Below, in pieces: positions 1 through 12,994 of a DNA stretch of 64,000 nucleotides. Source of the DNA: Misgurnus anguillicaudatus (taxonomy: Eukaryota > Chordata > Actinopteri > Cypriniformes > Cobitidae); NCBI RefSeq assembly GCF_027580225.2, contig NC_073357.2:43176001-43240000 (forward strand), written 5' to 3'. Position numbers and translations under genes: made by a program. Numbering within the stretch: the first letter of the stretch is position 1; every line of letters begins with the position of its first letter. The notes below the pieces were generated by a model, which saw only the letters and a list, made by a program, of their open reading frames with translations, did no database searches and was not told the origin of the DNA.

Positions 1-2330
1 TGATTAGCATGAAGCTAGCATGATGTTAGCATGATTAGCATGAAGTTAGCATGATGCTAGCATGATTACCATGAAGCTAGCATGATGCTAGCATGATAAG
101 CATGAAGCTAGCATGATGTTAGCATGATGCTAACATGATTAGCATGAAGCTAGCATAATGTTAGCATGATTAGCATGAAGCTAGCATGATAAGCATGAAG
201 CTAGCATGATTAGCATGAAGCTAGCATGATGCTAGCATGATTAGCATGAAGCTAGCATGATGCTAGCATGATTAGCATGAAGTTAGCATGATTAGCATGA
301 AGCTAGCATGATTAACATGAAGCTAGCATGATGCTAGCATGATTGACATGAAGCTAGCATGATGCTAACATGATCAGCATGAAGCTAGCATGATTAGCAT
401 GAAGCTAACATGATGCTAGCATGATTAACATGAAGTTTGCATGATGCTAGCATGATTAACATGAAGCTAGCATGATGCTAGCATGATTAGCATGAAGCTA
501 GCATGATGTTAGCATGATTAACATGAAGCTAGCATGATGCTAACATGATTAGCATGATGCTAGCATGATGCTAGCATGATTAGCATGAAGCTAGCATGAT
601 GCTAGCATGATTAGCATGATGCTAGCATGATTAGCATGAAGCTAGCATGATGTTCACATGAAGCTAGCATGATGCTAGCATGATTAGCATGATGCTAGCA
701 TGATGTTAGCATGATTAGCATGAAGCTAGCATGATGCTAGCATGATTAGCATGAAGCTAGCATGATGCTAGCATGATTAGCATGAAGCTAGCATGATGTT
801 AACATGATTAGCATGAAGCTAGCATGATGTTAGCATGATGAACATGAAGCTAGCATGATGCTAGCATGATGAGCATGAAGCTAGCATGATGCTAGCATGA
901 TTAGCATGAAGCTAGCATGTTGCTAGCATGATTAGCATGAAGCTAGCATGATGTTAGCATGATTAGCATGAAGCTAGCATAATGCTAGCATGATTAGCAT
1001 GAAGCTACCATGATGCTAGCATGATTAGCATGAAGTTAGCATGATGTTAACATGATTAGCATGAAGCTAGCATGAAACTAGCATGATTCTAGCATGACTA
1101 CCATGAAGCTAGCATGATGTTAGCATGATTAGCATGAAGCTAGCATGAAACTAGCATGATTCTAGCATGATTAGCATGAAGCTAGCATGATTCTAACATG
1201 ATTAGCATGAAGCTAGCATGATTCTAGCATGATTAGCATGAAGCTAGCATGATGCTAGCATGATTAGCATGACGGTAGCATGAGGCTAGCATGATTAGCA
1301 TGAAGTAAGCATGAAGTTAGCATGATTTAGCATGAAGTTAGCAAGATTTATTATGAAATTAGCATAAAGCTAGCATGAAACTAGCATGAAGCTAGTATGA
1401 CTTAGCATGGAGCTAGCATGAAGCTAACATGACCCAAAGACCCAACCCCCATGTCTCTATGATGTTCAGACCAAGAGATATAAGGCTTTGTTTATTATGT
1501 TGCTAGGGTGCTCATATTTGGTTGTTAGGGGCGTGGCTTAATGCCTCAATAAGAATCCTATTAAGACTGATTGGATGCCTGAGTAAAATGAGCCCACCCC
1601 TATGTCTCTATGACACTCTGGTGTAAAGATATCCATGTGGGCTTTTTATAATGGTAGTCTATGGGAGATGTTGCTAGGGTACCCAAAATTGTTGCTAGGG
1701 GCGTGGCTAACTAGCTTTGGGGCAATCCTAATAGACTGATAGGATGACTGAGTAAAATGAGCCCACCCCCATGTCTCTACGACACTCTTAAGTAAAGATA
1801 TTCCATCTGGGACGCTTTTATTCCCTTATATGGGCATGTTTCCTGCCCCATTATAAGTCAATGGGAAATTTTGGGGGCCTCTTACACCCCAGGGGTACAG
1901 CTTATACCCCATTGTGAGGTATGTTCTTACAGAGCCTGTCAGCCTCCTTAAATGTGGTAAGCCACAAGTTTCTAAAAGTTTCTCACTCGCAGCTATGACC
2001 CGTCAAAGTTTGTCTCAATGTTAAGTCAATGGAAATTTTGGGGTGTTCGAGCCCCCCGTTTAGGAATTCGGAAGGTCCCATCAGTTAGAAAAGATATAGC
2101 ACACTAAGTCAGACCAGTTTGAAGGTCTGTGGAAAATTTGGTGCATGTAGCTTGAAAGCCCTAGGACGAGTTAGTGTCAGAAATTTTGGGGGGAGAAAAA
2201 GAATAATAACTAGATAGAAAAGTTTGAAGACAAACTTTATGTTGGCTTGACAAAGCCTGGCCTGAACATTTAAAACAGTTTAAGAGAAACTTAAAACAAA
2301 ATTAGTTTAGTAGTCTAACTTTCCTTAAAC
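1..2330. repeat. Macrosatellite unit 1 (array A + block 1)
   Basis: Positions 1-1430 are a satellite of about 31 bp made of three near-identical sub-motifs (ttagcatgaag, ctagcatgatg, ctagcatga). It starts before the window. Positions 1431-2330 are a non-satellite block opening with accccatgtctctatg-like text. The block carries three degenerate ~165-bp sub-repeats that share gttgctaggg and ggggcgtggct, and ends with an inverted repeat aaagtttg/caaacttt. Array A is of the gctagcatgatt subtype, shared only with array F. Every reading frame of the array has stops, so it is non-coding. Confidence 0.9.
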
Positions 2331-4278
2331 ATGATTTAACAAAAAGTTAGCATGTTAACATGATTTAGCACTAAGTTAGCATGATGTTAACATGAATTAG
2401 CATGAAGCTAGCATGATGCTAACATGAATTAGCATGAAGCTAGCATGATGCTAACAAGAATTAGCATGAAGCTAGCATGATGCTAACATGAATTAGCACT
2501 AAGTTAGCATGATGTTAACATGAATTAGCATGAAGCTAGCATGATGCTAACATGAATTAGCATAATGCTAACATGAATTAGCATGAAGCTAGCATGATGC
2601 TAACATGAATTAGCATGATGCTAACATGAATTAGCATGATGCTAACATGAATTAGCATGATGCTAACATGAATTAGCATGATGCTAACATGAATTAGCAT
2701 GATGCTAACATGATGCTAACATGAATTAGCATGAAGTTAGCATGATGCTAACATGAATTAGCATGAAACTAGCATGATGCTAACATGAATTAGCATGAAG
2801 CTAACATGATGCTAACATGAGTTAGCATGAAGTTATCATGATGCTAACATGAATTAGCATGAAGCTAGCATGATGTTAACATGAATTAGCATGAAGCTAG
2901 CATGATGCTAACATGAATTACCATGATGCTAACATGAATTAACATGAAGCTAGCATGATGCTAACATGAATTAGCATGAAGCTAGCATGATGCTAACATT
3001 AATTAACATGAAGCTAGCATGATGCTAACATGAATTAGCATGAAGCTAGCATGATGCTAACATTAATTAGCATGAAGCTAGCATGATGTTAACATTAATT
3101 AGCATGAAGCTAGCATGATGCTAACATGAATTAACATGAAGCTAGCATGATGCTAACATGAATTAGCATGAAGCTAGCATGATGCTAACATGAATTAGCA
3201 TGAAGCTAGCATGATGCTAACATGAATTAGCATGAAGCTAGCATGATGCTAACATGAATTAGCATGAAGCTAGCATGATGCTAACATGAATAAGCATGAA
3301 GTTAGCAAGATTTATTATGAAATTAGCATAAAGCTAGCATGAAACTAGCATGAAGCTAGTATGACTTAGCATGAAGCTAGCATGAAGCTAACATGACCAA
3401 AAGACCCAACCCCCATGTCTCTATGATGTTCGGATCCAGAGATATAAGGCTTTGTTTATTATGTTGCTAGGGTGCTCATATTTGGTTGCTAGGGGCGTGG
3501 CTTAATACCTCAATAAGAATCCTTAGAGACTGATTGGATGCCTGAGTAAAATGAGCCCACCCCCATGTCCCTGTGACACTGTGCTGCAAAGATATCCATC
3601 TGCGAATTTTGTAATGGCAGTCTATGGGAGATGTTGCTAGGGTGCCCAAAATTGTTGCTAGGGGCGTGGCTTAATAGCTTTGGAGAAATCCCGAAAGACT
3701 GATTGGATGCCTGAGTAAAATGATCCCACCCCCATGTCTCTATGGCATTGTAAAGCAAAGATATCCCGTCTGAAACGTTTTTATTCCCATATATGGGCAT
3801 GTTTCCTGCCCCGTTATAAGTCAATGGGGAATTTGGGTGCCTCTTACGCCCCAGGGGTGAAACTTACACCCCAATGTGAGGTATGTTCCCACAGTGCCTG
3901 CCAGCCTCTTCAAATGTGGTGACACACACGTTTCTACAAATTTCTCGCTCGCAGATATGACCCGTCAAAGTTTGTCCCATGTTAAGTCAATGGGACTTTT
4001 GGAATTTTAAATTCCCGTTTTAGGAATTCTGTAAGTCGGATCCCTTCAAAAAGATATAGCACACTTCTTCAGACCAGTTAGAATGTCCGTGGAAAATTTG
4101 GTGGATGTAGCTTGAAAGCTGTCGGATGAGTTAGCTGCAGAAATTTCGCTCAGAAAAAGAATAATAATAACTAGATAGAAAAGTTTGTTGACAAACTTTA
4201 TGTTGGCTTGACAAAGCCTGGCCTGAACGTTTAAAACGGTTTGTCAGAAGTTTAGTTTAGTAGGCTATCTGGCTGTTA
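2331..4278. repeat. Macrosatellite unit 2 (array B + block 2)
   Basis: Array B (about 2331-3395) is the 32-bp subtype whose third sub-motif is ctaacatgaat. Block 2 (3396-4278) is collinear with block 1 but belongs to the second block subtype (atgttcggatccagag near its start). The array passes into the block through a conserved degraded stretch containing gcaagatttattatgaaatt. Confidence 0.9.
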
Positions 4279-6200
4279 GTATGTTTAAGTATGAAGCTAG
4301 CCTGATTTAGCATGAAGCTAGCATGATTAGCCTGAAGCTAGCATGAAGCTAACATGATTAGCATGAAGCTAGCATCAAGTTAGCATGATTAGCATGAAGC
4401 TAGCATGCTGTTAACATGAATTAGCATGAAGCTAGCATGATGCTAACATGAATTAGCATGAAGCTAGCATGATGCTAACATGAATTAGAATGAAGTTAGC
4501 ATGAAGCTAGCATGATGCTAATATGAATTAGCATGAAGCTAGCATGATGCTAACATGAATTAGCATGAAGCTAGCATGATGCTAACATGAATTAGCATGA
4601 AGTTAGCATGATGCTAACATGAATTAGCATGAAGTTAGCATGATGCTAACATGAATTAGCATGAAACTAGCATGATGCTAACATGAATTAGCATGAAGCT
4701 AGCATGATGCTAACATGAATTAGCATGAAGCTAGCATGATGCTAACATGAATTAGCATGAAGCTAGCATGATGCTAACATGAATTAGCATGAAGTTAGCA
4801 TGATGCTAACATGAATTAGCATGAAGTTAGCATGAAGCTAGCATGATGCTAACATGAATTAGCATGAAGCTAGCATGATGCTAACATGAATTAGCATGAA
4901 GCTAGATGATGCTAACATGAATTAACATGAAGCTAGCATGATGCTAACATGAATTAGTATGAAGCTAGCATAATGCTAACATGAATTAGCATGAAGCTAG
5001 CATGATGCTAACATGAATTAGCATGAAGCTAACATGATGCTAACATGAATTAGCATGAAGCTAGCATGATGTTAACATTAATTAGCATGAAGCTAGCATG
5101 ATGCTAATATGAATTAGCATGAAGTTAGCATGATGCTAACATGAATAAGCATGAAGTTACCAAGATTTATTATGAAATTAGCATAAAGCTAGCATGAAAC
5201 TAGCATGAAGCTAGTATGACTTAGCATGAAGCTAGCATGAAGCTATAATGACCAAAAGACCCAACCCCCATGTCTCTATGATGTTCGGATCCAGAGATAT
5301 AAGGCTTTGTTTATTATGTTGCTAGGGTGCTCATATTTGGTTGCTAGGGGCGTGGCTTAATACCTCAATAAGAATCCTTAGAGACTGATTGGATGCCTGA
5401 GTAAAATGAGCCCACCCCCATGTCTCTGTGACACTGTGCTGCAAAGATATCCATCTGGGCATTTTATAATGGCAGTCTATGGGAGATGTTGCTAGGGTGC
5501 CCACAAATGGTTGCTAGGGGCGTGGCTTAATAGCTATGGGACGATCCAGAGAGACTGATTGGATGCCTGAGTAAAATGAGCCCACCCCCATGTCTCTATG
5601 ATACTGTAAAGCGAAGATATTCCATCTGGAACGTTTTTATTCCCTTATATGGGCGTGTTTCCTGCCCCGTTATAAGTCAATGGGGAATTTTGGGGGCCTC
5701 TTACACCCCAGGGGTGAAACTTACACTCCAATGTGAGGTATGTTCTTACAGAGCCTGCCAGCCTCTTCAAATGTGGTAACCCACAAGTTTCTACAAATTA
5801 CTCGCTCGTAGCTATGACCCGTCAAAGTTTGTCGCAATGTTAAGTAAATAGGACTTTTCGGAAGTTTTATGTCCCGTTTTGGGAATTCTGTAAGTCGGAT
5901 CCCGTCAAAAAGATATAGCACACTTCTTTAGACCAGTCAGAATGTCCGTAGAAAATTTCGTGGTTGTAGCTTGAAAGCTGTTGGACGAGTTAGCCGCAGA
6001 AATTTTAGTCTCAGAAGAAGAAGAAGAAGAAGAATAATAATAATAAGTTTAAATACAATATCAGTATGTTGGCTTTGACAAGCCAACATAACTAGATAGA
6101 AAAGTTTGTTGACAAACTTTATGTTGGCTTGACAAAGCCTGGCCTGAACGTTAAAAACGGTTTGACAGAAGTTTAGTTTAGTAGGCTATCTGGCTGTTGG
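4279..6200. repeat. Macrosatellite unit 3 (array C + block 3)
   Basis: Array C (4279-5252) is the 32-bp subtype. Block 3 (5253-6200) ends with a (GAA)n run, an (AAT)n run and one hairpin at 6066-6089 (arms atgttggctt/aagccaacat), followed by the aaagtttgt/acaaacttt inverted repeat. The 60-70 aa open frames in the block recur as diverged copies in other blocks and are not treated as genes. Confidence 0.9.
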
Positions 6201-8183
6201 TATGTTTAAGTATGAAGCTAGCCTGATTTAACATAAAGCTAGCATGATTAGCCTGAAGCTAGCATGAAGCTAACATGATTAGCATGAAGCTAGCATCAAG
6301 TTAGCATGATGCTAACATGAAATAACATGAAGCTAGCATGTTGCTAACATGAATTAGCATGAAGCTAGCATGAAGCTAACATGATTAGCATGAAGCTAAC
6401 ATCAAGTTAGCATGATTAGCATGAAGCTAGCATGATGCTAACATGAATTAGCATGAAGTTAGCATGATGCTAACATGAATTAGCATGATGCTAACATGAA
6501 TTAGCATGAAGCTAGCATGATGCTAACATTAATTAGCATGAAGCTAGCATGATGCTAACATGAATTAACATGAAGCTAGCATGATGCTAACATGAATTAG
6601 CATGAAGCTAGCATGATGCTAACATGAATTAACATGAAGCTAGCATGATGCTAACATGAATTAGCATGAAGCTAGCATGAAGCTAGCATGATGCTAACAT
6701 GAATTAGCATGAAGCTAGCATGATGCTAACATGAATTAGCATGAAGCTAGCATGATGCTAACATGAATTAGCATGAAGCTAGCATGATGCTAACATGAAT
6801 TAGCATGAAGCTAGCATGATGCTAACATGAAGTAGCATGAAGCTAACATGAATTAGCATGAAGCTAGCATGAAGCTAACATGAATTAACATGAAGTTAGC
6901 ATGATGCTAACATGAATTAGCATGAAGCTAGCATGATGCTAACATGAATTAACATGAAGCTAGCATGATGCTAACATGAATTAACATGAAGCTAGCATGA
7001 TGCTAACATGAATTAGCATGAAGCTAGCATGATGCTAACATGAATTAGCATGAAGCTAGCATGATGCTAATATGAATTAGCATTAAGCTAGCATGATGAT
7101 AACATGAATTAGCATGAAGCTAGCATGATGCTAACATGAATTAGCATGAAGCTAGCATGATGCTAACATGAATAAGCATGAAGTTAGCAAGATTTATTAT
7201 GAAATTAGCATAAAGCTAGCATGAAACTAGCATGAAGCTAGTATGACTTAGCTTGAAGCTAGCATGAAGCTAACATGACCAAAAGACCCAACCCCCATGT
7301 CTCTATGATGTTCGGATCCAGAGATATAAGGCTTTGTTTATTATGTTGCTAGGGTGCTCATATTTGGTTGCTAGGGGCGTGGCTTAATAGCTCAATAAGA
7401 ATCCTTAGAGACTGATTGGATGCCTGAGTAAAATGAGCCCACCCCCATGTCTCTATGACACTGTGCTGCAAAGATATCCATCTGGGCATTTTATAATGGC
7501 AGTCTATGGGAGATGTTGCTAGGGTGCCCAAAAATGGTTGCTAGGGGCGTGGCTTAATTGCTATGGGATGATCCAGAGAGACTGATTGGATGCCTGAGTA
7601 AAATGAGCCCACCCCCATGTCTCTATGACACTGTAAAGCGAAGATATTCCATCTGGAACGTTTTTATTCCCTTATATGGGCGTGTTTCCTGCCCCGTTAT
7701 AAGTCAATGGGGAATTTTGGGGGCCTCCTACACCCCAGGGGTGAAACTTACACCCCAATGTGAGGTATGTTCTCACAGTGCCTGTCAGCCTCCTTAAATA
7801 TGGTAAGCCACAAGTTTCTACAAATTTCTCACTCGGAGCTATGACCTGTCAAAGTTTGTCGCAATGTTAAGTAAATGGGACTTTTCGGAAGTTTTATGTC
7901 CCGTTTTAGGAATTCTGTAAGTCGGATCCCGTCAAAAAGATATAGCACACTTCTTTAGACCAGTCAGAATGTCCGTGGAAAATTTCGTGGATGTAGCTTG
8001 AAAGCTGTCGGACGAGTTAGCCGCAGAAATTTTAGTCTCAGAAGAAGAAGAAGAAGAAGAATAACTAGATAGAAAAGTTTGTTGACAAACTTTATGTTGG
8101 CTTGACAAAGCCTGGCCTGAACGTTAAAAACGGTTTGACAGAAGTTTAGTTTAGTAGGCTATCTGGCTGTTGGTATGTTTAAG
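6201..8183. repeat. Macrosatellite unit 4 (array D + block 4)
   Basis: Array D (6201-7280) and block 4 (7281-8183). This unit is the left half of a near-identical tandem duplication with a 1,973-bp period. The same array variants, such as a gatgataacatg unit and a gaagtagcatg unit, recur in the same order in unit 5. Confidence 0.92.
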
Positions 8184-10265
8184 TATGAAGCTAGCCTGAT
8201 TTAACATAAAGCTAGCATGATTAGCCTGAAGCTAGCATGAAGCTAACATGATTAGCATGAAGCTAGCATCAAGTTAGCATGATGCTAACATGAAATAACA
8301 TGAAGCTAGCATGTTGCTAACATGAATTAGCATGAAGCTAGCATGAAGCTAACATGATTAGCATGAAGCTAACATCAAGTTAGCATGATTAGCATGAAGC
8401 TAGCATGATGCTAACATGAATTAGCATGAAGTTAGCATGATGCTAACATGAATTAGCATGATGCTAACATGAATTAGCATGAAGCTAGCATGATGCTAAC
8501 ATTAATTAGCATGAAGCTAGCATGATGCTAACATGAATTAACATGAAGCTAGCATGATGCTAACATGAATTAGCATGAAGCTAGCATGATGCTAACATGA
8601 ATTAACATGAAGCTAGCATGATGCTAACATGAATTAGCATGAAGCTAGCATGAAGCTAGCATGATGCTAACATGAATTAGCATGAAGCTAGCATGATGCT
8701 AACATGAATTAGCATGAAGCTAGCATGATGCTAACATGAATTAGCATGAAGCTAGCATGATGCTAACATGAATTAGCATGAAGCTAGCATGATGCTAACA
8801 TGAAGTAGCATGAAGCTAACATGAATTAGCATGAAGCTAGCATGAAGCTAACATGAATTAACATGAAGTTAGCATGATGCTAACATGAATTAGCATGAAG
8901 CTAGCATGATGCTAACATGAATTAACATGAAGCTAGCATGATGCTAACATGAATTAACATGAAGCTAGCATGATGCTAACATGAATTAGCATGAAGCTAG
9001 CATGATGCTAACATGAATTAGCATGAAGCTAGCATGATGCTAATATGAATTAGCATTAAGCTAGCATGATGATAACATGAATTAGCATGAAGCTAGCATG
9101 ATGCTAACATGAATTAGCATGAAGCTAGCATGATGCTAACATGAATAAGCATGAAGTTAGCAAGATTTATTATGAAATTAGCATAAAGCTAGCATGAAAC
9201 TAGCATGAAGCTAGTATGACTTAGCTTGAAGCTAGCATGAAGCTAACATGACCAAAAGACCCAACCCCCATGTCTCTATGAAGTTCGGATCCCGAGATAT
9301 AAGGCGTTGTTGATTATGTTGCTAGGGTGCTCATATTTGGTTGCTAGGGGCGTGGCTTAATAGCTCAATAAGAATCCTTAGAGACTGATTGGATGCCTGA
9401 GTAAAATGAGCCCACCCCCATGTCTCTATAACACTGTGCTGCAAAGATATCCATCTGGGCATTTTATAATGGCAGTCTATGGGAGATGTTGCTAGGGTGC
9501 CCAAAAATGGTTGCTAGGGGCGTGGCTTAATTGCTATGGGATGATCCAGAGAGACTGATTGGATGCCTGAGTAAAATGAGCCCACCCCCATGTCTCTATG
9601 ACACTGTAAAGCGAAGATATTCCATCTGGAACGTTTTTATTCCCTTATATGGGCGTGTTTCCTGCCCCGTTATAAGTCAATGGGGAATTTTGGGGGCCTC
9701 CTACACCCCAGGGGTGAAACTTACACCCCAATGTGAGGTATGTTCTCACAGTGCCTGTCAGCCTCCTTAAATATGGTAAGCCACAAGTTTCTACAAATTT
9801 CTCACTCGGAGCTATGACCTGTCAAAGTTTGTCGCAATGTTAAGTAAATGGGACTTTTCGGAAGTTTTATGTCCCGTTTTAGGAATTCTGTAAGTCGGAT
9901 CCCGTCAAAAAGATATAGCACACTTCTTTAGACCAGCCAGAATGTCCGTGGAAAATTTCGTGGATGTAGCTTGAAAGCTGTCGGACGAGTTAGCCGCAGA
10001 AATTTTAGTCTCAGAAGAAGAAGAAGAAGAAGAAGAATAATAATAATAAGTTTAAATACAATATCAGTATGTTGGCTTTGTCAAAGCCAACATAATAAGT
10101 TTAAATACAATATCAGTATGTTGGCTTTGTCAAAGCCAACATAACTAGATATTAAAGTTTGAAGACAAACTTTATGTTGGCTTGAAAAAGCGTAGCTTGA
10201 ACGTTTAAAACGGTTTGACAGAAGTTTAGTTTAGTAGGCTATCTGGCTGTTAGAATGTTTAAGTA
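8184..10265. repeat. Macrosatellite unit 5 (array E + block 5)
   Basis: Array E (8184-9252) and block 5 (9253-10265). It duplicates unit 4 at 1,973-bp spacing with only a handful of differences visible by eye, most of them at 9280-9310. The block tail carries two copies of a ~49-bp module, each with a perfect hairpin, at 10069-10093 and 10118-10142. Confidence 0.92.
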
Positions 10266-12994
10266 TGAAGGTAGCATGATTAGCATGAAGTTAGCCTGAT
10301 GTTAGCATGATTAACATGAAGCTAACATGATGCTAGCATGATTAGCATGAAGCTAGCATGATGATAGCATGATTAGCATGAAGCTAACATGATGCTAGCA
10401 TGATTAGCATGAAGCTAGCATGATGCTAGCATGATGCTAGCATGATTAGCATGAAGTTAGTATGATGCTAGCATGATTAGCATGAAGCTAGCATGATGCT
10501 AGCATGATTAGCATGAAGCTAGCATGATGCTAGCATGATTAGCATGAAGCTAGCATGATGTTAACATGATTAGCATGAAGCTAGCATGATGTTAAAATGA
10601 TTAGCATGAAGCTAGCATGATGTTAGCATAATTAGCATGATGCTAGCATGATTAGCATGAAGCTACCATGATGCTAGCATGATTAGCATGAAGTTAGCAT
10701 GTTGCTAGCATGATTAGCATGAAGCTAGCATGATGTTAGCATGAAGCTAGCATGATGCTAGCATGATTAGCATTAAGCTAGCATGATGCTAACATGATTA
10801 GCATGAAACTAGCATGATGCTAGCATGATTAGCATTAAGCTAGCATGATGCTAGCATGATTAGCATGAAGCTAGCATGATGCTAGCATGATTAGCATGAA
10901 GCTAGCATGATGTTAGCATTATTAGCATGAAGCTAGCATGATGTTAGCATGATTAGCATGATGCTAGCATGATTAGCATGAAGCTAGCATGATGCTTGCA
11001 TGATTAGCATGAAGCTAGCATGATGCTAGCATGAAGCTAGCATGATGATAGCATGATTAGCATGAAGCTAGCATGATGTTAGCATGAAGCTAGCATGATG
11101 CTAACATGATTAGCATTAAGCTAGCATGATGCTAACATGATTAGCATGAAACTAGCATGATGCTAGCATGATTAGCATGAAGCTAGCATGATGCTAGCAT
11201 GATTAGCATGAAGCTAGCATGATGCTAGCATGATTAGCATGAAGCTAGCATGATGTTAGCATTATTAGCATGAAGCTAGCATGATGTTAGCATGATTAGC
11301 ATGATGCTAGCATGATTAGCATGAAGCTAGCATGATGCTTGCATGATTAGCATGAAGCTAGCATGATGCTAGCATGAAGCTAGCATGATGATAGCATGAT
11401 TAGCATGAAGCTAGCATGATGATAGCATGATTAGCATGACGCTAGCATGATGTTAGCATGATTAGCATGAAGCTAGCATGATGTTGGCATGATTAGCATG
11501 AAGCTAGCATGATGTTAGCATGATTAGCATGAAGCTAGCATGATGCTAGCATGATTAGCATGAAGCTAGCATGATGCTAACATGATTAGCATGAAGCTAG
11601 CATGATTCTAGCATGAAGCTAGCATGATTCTAGCATGAAGCTAGCATGATTCTAGCATGATTAGCATGAAGCTAGCATGATTCTAGCATGATTAGCAAGA
11701 AGCTACCATGATGTTAACATGATTAGCATGAAGCTAGCATGATGCTAGCATGATTAGCATGAAGCTAGCATGAGGCTAGCATGATTAACATGAAGTAAAC
11801 ATGAGGTTAGCATGATTAGCATAAAGCTAGCATGATTTAACGTGAAGCTAGCATGATTAGCATGACGCTAACATGATTAGCATGAAGCTAGCACTATTTA
11901 GCATGAAGCTAATAAGAATTAACATGAAGCTAGCATGATTTAGCATAAAGTTAGCAAGATATATTATGAAATTAGCATAAAGCTAGCATGAAACTAGCAT
12001 GAAGCTAGTATGACTTAGCATGAAGCTAGCATGAAGCTAACATGACCCAAAGACCCAACCCCCATGTCTCTATGATGTTCAGATCCAGAGATATAAGGCT
12101 TTGTTTATTATGTTGCTAGGGTGCTCATATTTGGTTGCTAGGGGCGTGGCTTCTACCTCAATAAGAATCCTATTAAGACTGATTGGATGCCTGAGTAAAA
12201 TGAGCCCACCCCTATGTCTCTATGACACTCTGGTGTAAAGATATCCATCTGGGCTTTTTATAATGGTAGTCTATGGGAGATGTTGCTAGGGTACCCAAAA
12301 TTGTTGCTAGGGGCGTGGCTTAATAGCTCTGGGGCGAGCCTAAGAGACTAATTGGATGACTGAGCAAAATAAACCCACCCCCATGTCTCTACGACACTCA
12401 AAAGTGAAGATATTCCATCTGGGACGCTTTTATTCCCTTATATGGGCATGTTTCCTGTCCCATTATAAGTCAATGGGAAATTTTGGGGGCCTCTTACACC
12501 CCAGGGGTACAGCTTACACCCCATTTTGATGTATATTCTTACAGAGCCTGTCAGCCTCCTTAAATGTGGTAAGCCACAAGTTTCTACAAGTTTCTCACTC
12601 GCAGCTATGACCCGTCAAAGTTTGTCTCCATGTTAAGTAAATGGGAGTTTTGGGGTGTTTGAGCCCCCCGTTTAGGAATTCGGAAGGTCCCATCAGTTAG
12701 AAAAGATATAGCACACTAAGTCAGACCAGTCTTAAGGTCCGTGGAAAATTTGGTGCATGTAGCTTGAAAGCTCTAGGACGAGTTAGTGTCAGAAATTTTG
12801 GGGTGCTAAGAAGAATAATAATAATAATAAGTTTAAATGCAATAACAGTATGTTGGCTTTTTCAAAGCCAACATAACTAGATAGAAAAGTTTGTTGACAA
12901 ACTTTATGTTGGCTTGACAAAGCCTGGCCTGAACGTTAAAAACGGTTTGACAGAAGTTTAGTTTAGTAGGCTATCTGGCTGTTAGTATGTTTAA
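10266..12994. repeat. Macrosatellite unit 6 (array F + block 6)
   Basis: Array F (10266-12047) is the longest in the tandem run and is the gctagcatgatt subtype, like array A. Within it, a stretch of about 340 bp near 10,735-11,070 is repeated at about 11,070-11,400. Block 6 (12048-12994) is likewise the subtype of block 1 (cacccctatgtctctatg and the gagccccccgtttag variant). One hairpin with arms atgttggcttt/aaagccaacat lies at 12850-12874. Confidence 0.9.

Noticed and set aside
1..1430. CRISPR-like array
   Set aside because: The units have no unique spacers of constant length, the whole unit varies by point changes, and the context is eukaryotic.
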